A stretch of 48,732 bases of DNA, taken from Planctomycetota bacterium (lineage in GTDB: Bacteria; Planctomycetota; MHYJ01; JACQXL01; JACRIJ01). Below the pieces are notes generated by a model. It saw nothing but the letters and a program-made list of their open reading frames with translations. It was not told the origin of the DNA and did not search any database. Numbering within the stretch: position 1 is the stretch's first letter; each line of letters starts with the position of its first letter. The stretch covers positions 1 to 48,732 of the forward strand of contig JACRIJ010000053.1 in NCBI GenBank assembly GCA_016220095.1, written 5' to 3'. Position numbers and translations under genes: made by a program. Of the stretch, positions 44,852 through 48,732 are shown in pieces.

Positions 44852-44947
44852 TGGCGGGAGTGAATGGGAATCGGACCCACCAGCCCGCTTTAAGCGGACA
44901 CGCTGGATTTGAAGTCCAGGAGGCTCACCAGACGCCTTTTCACTCCC
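44852..44947 (-). tRNA. selC: tRNA-Sec (anticodon UCA)
   Basis: Selenocysteine tRNA, which lets SelB insert Sec at UGA codons. The 96-nt gene on the minus strand has an 8-bp acceptor stem (GGGAGTGA/TCACTCCC), discriminator G and an encoded CCA. The anticodon loop CTTCAAA places UCA at 44912-44910 on a CTGGA/TCCAG stem. The long variable arm contains a CCGCT/AGCGG stem. The 8-bp acceptor, long variable arm and G73 separate it from a suppressor serine or leucine tRNA. The organism should therefore encode selA, selB and selD elsewhere; none is in the window. Confidence 0.95.
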
Positions 44948-44987
44948 TGAAATGAACGGCAGATGCGGAGTCCGGCGCCGGGAATGA

Positions 44988-45395
44988 TTACTTCTCAAGG
45001 AGTTTATTTAATTCTTCCTTAGACAGGACTGCTGTTTCGCGGCTACCCGGCATCTTATTGATGAGAAAGCCTGTGATTTTGCCTTCCTTGAACAATTCGG
45101 CGACTATCTTTACCAGATCGTCGTACTTCACGATATTGTTCGCGAAAACGACATCAAGCACCCTGCCGCCCGGAGATGTTTTCTTCAGGGCCGCGACCTC
45201 AGGGTCCCTGAGCAGATTGCGCGAAACCAGGTACCGAAGCACGTCATTTTCAGTATGGCCTGCCGCACCGTTTCCTGACTGGAAAAGAATGGGATTCACG
45301 GAGCATTTCTGGCAGGTTACCTGAAAAAGCTCAAAGATATCGGCCGCCGACATTTGCGATTTGCATTTAGGACAATAAAATATTCGTTTTCCCAT
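44988..45395 (-). CDS. Zinc-ribbon protein with a GspE-N-like helical domain
   Basis: A 135-aa cytoplasmic protein of unknown function. The N-terminus is a zinc ribbon with Cys 8, 11, 28 and 31 (FYCPKCK and VTCQKCS). The C-terminal part (about 45-130: ENDVLRYLVSRNLLRDPEVAAL, KYDDLVKIVAELFKEGKI) has the helical look of the N-terminal domain of type II secretion/MshE ATPases, a tentative likeness. It has its own promoter ending only a few bases before the ATG. It lies next to a TPR gene on the same strand; the two may act together. Confidence 0.78.
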   Translation of the reverse strand: MGKRIFYCPKCKSQMSAADIFELFQVTCQKCSVNPILFQSGNGAAGHTENDVLRYLVSRNLLRDPEVAALKKTSPGGRVLDVVFANNIVKYDDLVKIVAELFKEGKITGFLINKMPGSRETAVLSKEELNKLLEK

Positions 45396-45404
45396 AGGCT
45401 TGAT

Positions 45405-45432
45405 ATTATATCAAAAAAAAAATAGAAGTCAA
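45405..45432 (-). promoter_or_regulatory. Strong promoter for the zinc-ribbon gene, near-leaderless
   Basis: On the minus strand TTGACT (45432-45427) begins directly after the TPR stop codon. After 16 nt comes a perfect TATAAT (45410-45405). The start is expected near 45398-45399 while the ATG is at 45395, so the mRNA would have a leader of only about 3-4 nt and no ribosome binding site. Confidence 0.65.
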
Positions 45433-46827
45433 TTATTTTATTTCTTCCAGTAATTTAGCCGCGTCCTTATAGGTTATATCCAATTCCACGACTTTCTGCA
45501 AAGCGCTTTTGGCCTCGCTCTTCTTATCAAGTTTCTTATATGATAACCCAAGCTGGTAATTAAGTTCCTTTGTGAATTCCGGAAGCGTATTTGTCTGAAG
45601 CGCCTTCTCGTACTGTTCTACGGCGAGTTCATTCAGGCTTTTCCTGCCAAAACATTGCCCGAGCAGGAGATACGATTCCACTCTTTTTGAAGGGTCTTTT
45701 ATTGAAAGCTGAAGTTCAGAGATAGCCTCTTCAAGCGCCGGCGGCTTCTGCAGTACCTGGCTCACCTGCAAAAGGGTTTTGGCAAAGGCAAAATGGAGTT
45801 TCAGGTCGGTGGGATGTTCTTTCACCTTCCTGCGCAATTCATCCGAATGGAATTGCAGGCGTTCTTTTTTCATACGCTCGCTGAATTCATGCAATTCCTT
45901 ATTTTTCGGATCCTTCTCTATCTGTTTCCCGATTTCAGCCAATTTATGGTCATACTGTTTCAGCCTGACTTCTCCGATGCGGCTTTTCAAGGAAGGGTCT
46001 ATCTTATCCAGCTGAGCGGCCTGCTGAAAGTATTTCAGCGCATTGCTGAAGCTGTTCCATTTAAGGTAAACGTCGCCGATTTTTTTCAGGACTCTGACGT
46101 TATCGGGGTTATTCGGGTCTTTATCAATCTGTTCTTTAAGGTGTTTAACCTGGAGTTCCACCTGTTCGCTGTTCAATGCGGTGAATGATTCCTGGGCAAG
46201 CTGTCTTGTTTCTTCCTTGTTTTTCAAAAGGTCCTGGGTTGATTTAGCCTCATCCCATTTCGCCCCTTGTATGGCGGACATGGCGAGGAAATCCTTCTGA
46301 AGAGAAGCCATTTCCTTATCATCCGGGTGGGATTTAAGCACGAGTTGAATGCATTCTATGCCTTTCTTTACGTTGTTTTTTTCTTTATATATTCCGGCGA
46401 GCAGGCGCGCGGCCTCAAGATTCTGAGGCTCAAATGCCAATATGCCTTCAAGTTCCGTAAGCGCGCTTTCCTTATAACCCTTTTTTACAAGCGCGTTCGC
46501 CAGCAGAAGCCTCACTTTGATATTGGAAGGATCTATCTGGAGGAAGTCTTCGGTGGCATTGATTGTTTTTTCCGGTTTATGCGTGACGGAATTGTTAAAA
46601 AAAGCCTGCGCAAGAACGACAAAGTATTGTATTTTTACCGTAAGAAATGATTTGGGAGGAATGTCACCCAGAATTCTTAATTGCGTCGCCCTCAGCGCCT
46701 GGCGCGCCTTTGCGCAATCCTGGTCAATCTGAAGAATTTGCCTGTATAAATCTATCGCGTATTTGTAGTTCTTCTTTTCAAATTCACCGGAAGCTTTATC
46801 AAGTAGTTTCTTAAAATCGTCTGCCAT
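45433..46827 (-). CDS. TPR-repeat protein
   Basis: A 464-aa protein of tetratricopeptide repeats, a protein-binding scaffold; partner unknown. TPR-like helix pairs run throughout, for example about 12-45 (YKYAIDLYRQILQIDQDCAKARQ), 85-150, and 245-275 (SFSNALKYFQQAAQLD). A charged helical middle part (about 270-345) and further repeats to the C-terminus follow. No signal peptide or strong membrane helix is present, although a hydrophobic patch lies at about 60-75. It follows tsf by 33 nt on the same strand and probably is cotranscribed with rpsB and tsf. Its ribosome site is weak. Confidence 0.85.
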   Translation of the reverse strand: MADDFKKLLDKASGEFEKKNYKYAIDLYRQILQIDQDCAKARQALRATQLRILGDIPPKSFLTVKIQYFVVLAQAFFNNSVTHKPEKTINATEDFLQIDPSNIKVRLLLANALVKKGYKESALTELEGILAFEPQNLEAARLLAGIYKEKNNVKKGIECIQLVLKSHPDDKEMASLQKDFLAMSAIQGAKWDEAKSTQDLLKNKEETRQLAQESFTALNSEQVELQVKHLKEQIDKDPNNPDNVRVLKKIGDVYLKWNSFSNALKYFQQAAQLDKIDPSLKSRIGEVRLKQYDHKLAEIGKQIEKDPKNKELHEFSERMKKERLQFHSDELRRKVKEHPTDLKLHFAFAKTLLQVSQVLQKPPALEEAISELQLSIKDPSKRVESYLLLGQCFGRKSLNELAVEQYEKALQTNTLPEFTKELNYQLGLSYKKLDKKSEAKSALQKVVELDITYKDAAKLLEEIK

Positions 46828-46860
46828 ATTCTAATCCGGTTGCCTTTTTCCCGTACTTCG

Positions 46861-47460
46861 TTATTGTTTTCCGACTTCAAACCTGGAAAATCTTGACACA
46901 ACGATATTTTCACCGACCTTGGCAATTGCCTGTTTGATAAGGTCTTTTATTGTTGCAGTGCCTTTTTCATCCTTGATGAAAACCTGTTCCATAAGGCATT
47001 TTTGCGAAAAAAACAATTTGCACAGTTTGCCTTCAACTATTTTAGCGGCTATTTCAGGCGGTTTGCCTTTGACTTCCTGCATATACTCTGCTTTCAATTC
47101 TTCTATGGTCTGCGGATTAAGGTCTTCCCGCCTGACAACCATGGGGCTTGTAGCGCAGACCTGCAGGCAGATGTTTTTCGCGAGTTCCTGAAACACCTCG
47201 GTATTCGCGACAAAATCCGTTTCACAGTTAAGTTCGAGTAGTACGCCCACTTTACCGTTGAAATGTATATAAGAACATATTCTGCCCTGAAAAGCCGCCC
47301 TGCCTTCTTTTTTAGCGGCCATACTAATGCCGCGTTCTTTAAGGTATTCCAGGGCCTTGGACACATCGCCGTCATTTTTTTCAAGGGCCGTTTTGCATTC
47401 CATCATGCCTAACCCTGTCTGGTCGCGGAGTCCTTTTATTGCTTGAGCTGAGATTGCCAT
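46861..47460 (-). CDS. tsf: Translation elongation factor Ts
   Basis: Guanine-nucleotide exchange factor for EF-Tu. The 199-aa protein is of the short EF-Ts type. It opens with the family N-terminus (IKGLRDQTGLGMMECKTAL) and carries the conserved TDFVAN core (about residues 80-86), then a short C-terminal dimerisation part. A textbook AAGGAGG (47466-47472) lies 5 nt before the ATG. It follows rpsB after 30 nt, the usual bacterial order, but pyrH and frr do not follow. Confidence 0.96.
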   Translation of the reverse strand: MAISAQAIKGLRDQTGLGMMECKTALEKNDGDVSKALEYLKERGISMAAKKEGRAAFQGRICSYIHFNGKVGVLLELNCETDFVANTEVFQELAKNICLQVCATSPMVVRREDLNPQTIEELKAEYMQEVKGKPPEIAAKIVEGKLCKLFFSQKCLMEQVFIKDEKGTATIKDLIKQAIAKVGENIVVSRFSRFEVGKQ

Positions 47461-47490
47461 TATATCCTCCTTATTCCTTATAATTTAATC

Positions 47491-48417
47491 TTACACCGTC
47501 GGCTGGGTATTTTCAGCAGGCTTGGCCGGGGTTTGCGGTGCGGCTGGTTTATGCTGTTGTTGCGGTTTAGGCGCGGATGCCGGGGCTGTTGGTGCCGGAG
47601 ACTGATGCCTGTCATAAGGCCTGTTGCCTCCGCCGCCGCCTCCGCGCGGCCTGTTATCATAACCGCCTCTTCTTCTTTGAGGGGCGTAGGATGCGGATTT
47701 TTCAGGCTGTTGCTGGGCAACCGGCTGTGCCTGCATCCTGGAGCTTCCGTCAATGACGGAATCTGCAAGGCGCGCTATGATAATTTGTATTACCTTCATA
47801 GCGTCATCGTTGCCGGGAATGGGGAAATCAATTTCATTGGGATCGCCGTCTGTATCAATCAGGGCGATTATGGGGATGTGCAATGCGCGAGCTTCGGCAA
47901 TGGCGTTCTTTTCCTTTTTGGGGTCAACAACCACTATTGCCCTGGGAAATACGGACATGTTCCTGATGCCTTCAAAACTCTCAAGAAGTTTTTTCTTTTC
48001 ACGCATAAAACGCGAATTCTCTTTTTTGGTATAGTTATTGAGAATGCCTTCCTTTTCAAGGGTTTCCAGTTCCACGAGGCGCTGGATGCGTTTGGCTATG
48101 GTTTCAAAATTCGTAAGCGTTCCGCCGATCCATCTTTCTGACGCATAGTACTGGTTACTGCGTTTAGCCTCTGCCGTGATGACCGTCTTGGCCTGTTTCT
48201 TGGTGCCGACGAAAAGCACCTTGCCGCCGCGGGAAGCCGTCGCGGAAAGGAACTTGCAGGCCTTAACAAGGCCCATCAGGGTCTTTTTCAGGTCAATTAT
48301 GTGGATAAGATTGCGCTTGCCGTATATATACGGGCGCATTTTGGGGTTCCATTTGCTGACCTTATGGCCGAAATGAACGCCGGACTCAATAAGTTCACGT
48401 ATAGATATGGTGGTCAT
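47491..48417 (-). CDS. rpsB: Ribosomal protein S2 with a C-terminal low-complexity tail
   Basis: Component of the 30S subunit. Residues 1 to about 228 are ordinary S2 (SIRELIESGVHFGHKVSKWN, ERWIGGTLTN, then PIIALIDTDGDP). The remaining 80 residues are a Pro, Gln, Gly and Arg-rich extension with an RGG-like patch (RRRGGYDNRPRGGGGGG, about 248-264) and a PA/PQ-rich end. The tail is in frame and not a frameshift product. RGG patches commonly bind RNA. No normal ribosome binding site precedes the ATG; instead an A/T-rich stretch and a hairpin do. Confidence 0.96.
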   Translation of the reverse strand: MTTISIRELIESGVHFGHKVSKWNPKMRPYIYGKRNLIHIIDLKKTLMGLVKACKFLSATASRGGKVLFVGTKKQAKTVITAEAKRSNQYYASERWIGGTLTNFETIAKRIQRLVELETLEKEGILNNYTKKENSRFMREKKKLLESFEGIRNMSVFPRAIVVVDPKKEKNAIAEARALHIPIIALIDTDGDPNEIDFPIPGNDDAMKVIQIIIARLADSVIDGSSRMQAQPVAQQQPEKSASYAPQRRRGGYDNRPRGGGGGGNRPYDRHQSPAPTAPASAPKPQQQHKPAAPQTPAKPAENTQPTV

Positions 48418-48431
48418 AATTAAAAAATTAT

Positions 48432-48448
48432 GGCTGTCCTTCTCAGCC
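48432..48448 (-). promoter_or_regulatory. Leader hairpin before rpsB
   Basis: On the minus strand GGCTG, loop AGAAGGA, CAGCC, followed by an AT-rich run with six T. It ends 14 nt before the rpsB ATG. The only purine-rich ribosome-site-like sequence (AGAAGGA) is in the loop. It may be an autoregulatory site for S2 or an attenuator. Confidence 0.4.
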
Positions 48449-48547
48449 GCGGTTAACCATATTGCGTTTATTCGCGGAACAAACCCAATATAAAAATACT
48501 CTTTGCGCCTTAACGGCTATTTGCCGCTTTTCGTCAAAAGAATTAAT

Positions 48548-48575
48548 ACTATACCAAAAAAACCGAATAAGTCAA
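48548..48575 (-). promoter_or_regulatory. Promoter of the rpsB-tsf operon
   Basis: On the minus strand TTGACT (48575-48570) is followed after 16 nt by TATAGT (48553-48548), each one base off consensus. The predicted start near 48541 gives a leader of about 125 nt. Confidence 0.6.
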
Positions 48576-48732
48576 GGAAAATTTGGAATAAACAAGAATT
48601 CCGAAACTTGCCTTTGGCAGGTGGTTATATTGGGTCTTTGATCAAGCAGAATACAGTGGTAGACGGGTTTTGCCCATAAAAATTCGGCAATGCGTACATT
48701 CGCTGGCATTTTTAGCGCCAAAAAGCGTAAAA

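Larger units (their letters stand above)
48418..48732. other. Leader and promoter region of rpsB
   Basis: Non-coding to the window edge. It holds the rpsB promoter, a leader of about 125 nt with a small hairpin, and, at 48606-48622, a 7-bp inverted repeat (ACTTGCC/GGCAGGT, one G:T pair). No gene is seen. Confidence 0.6.

Noticed and set aside
44852-44947. Opal suppressor serine or leucine tRNA
   Set aside because: The 8-bp acceptor stem, long variable arm, discriminator G and UCA anticodon together fit tRNA-Sec.
45411-45426. T-run after the TPR gene as an intrinsic terminator
   Set aside because: No GC-rich hairpin precedes it; the run is the spacer of a near-consensus promoter.

Overview
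This looks like a chromosomal segment of an uncultivated Gram-negative (diderm) bacterium with mid-range GC. Evidence for two membranes: a Wza-type outer-membrane exporter, lipoprotein signals, and signal peptides. A MoxR/DUF58/BatA-like/VWA operon, multi-kilobase beta-helix surface proteins and a selenocysteine tRNA together suggest the PVC superphylum (Planctomycetota, Omnitrophota and relatives) or a neighbouring candidate phylum. This is inference; no gene here fixes the phylum.

Layout. 1-10856: one very large secreted beta-helix/FN3/BACON-like surface protein behind its own strong sigma70-type promoter. 10891-17555 (minus): a CMP-sugar synthetase gene, then a capsule/exopolysaccharide export operon (wzc-like, small lipoprotein, wza-like, second wzc-like). 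17672-21502 (minus): carB and trxA. 22132-26008 (minus): ilvE followed by a catalytic and a non-catalytic M16 peptidase. 26403-28295 (plus): an MFS transporter and a PNPOx-like flavoprotein. 28410-29567 (minus): a membrane glycosyltransferase. 30050-38235 (minus): MoxR, DUF58, two VWA membrane proteins and a B12-binding radical SAM enzyme in one operon. 38548-44693 (plus): a secreted HEAT/pseudo-receiver protein, glgC, and a Ktr/Trk potassium channel with its RCK subunit. 44852-44947 (minus): selC. 44988-48417 (minus): rpsB, tsf, a TPR protein and a zinc-ribbon protein.

The most unusual feature lies between the genes. Intergenic DNA is largely built of degenerate short tandem arrays with a strict 7-base period (occasionally 8). 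Several families with different consensus sequences occur. Arrays begin inside or within about 10 bases of the 3' ends of at least eleven genes, always in the same orientation relative to the gene. For at least six genes (carB, trxA, ilvE, the catalytic M16 peptidase, the MFS transporter, wzc1) the stop codon itself lies in the array; two unrelated proteins therefore end in the same residues, SSE. A second class, four elements of 83-144 bp with inverted CACGAAG-rich arms, sits in other gaps. I saw no convincing GC-rich hairpin plus U-run terminator, so these arrays may mark or form transcript 3' ends; that function is a hypothesis.

The coding content is otherwise coherent: surface polymer export, envelope protein handling, potassium and glycogen metabolism, and translation. 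There are no phage, IS, integrase or CRISPR genes in the window.
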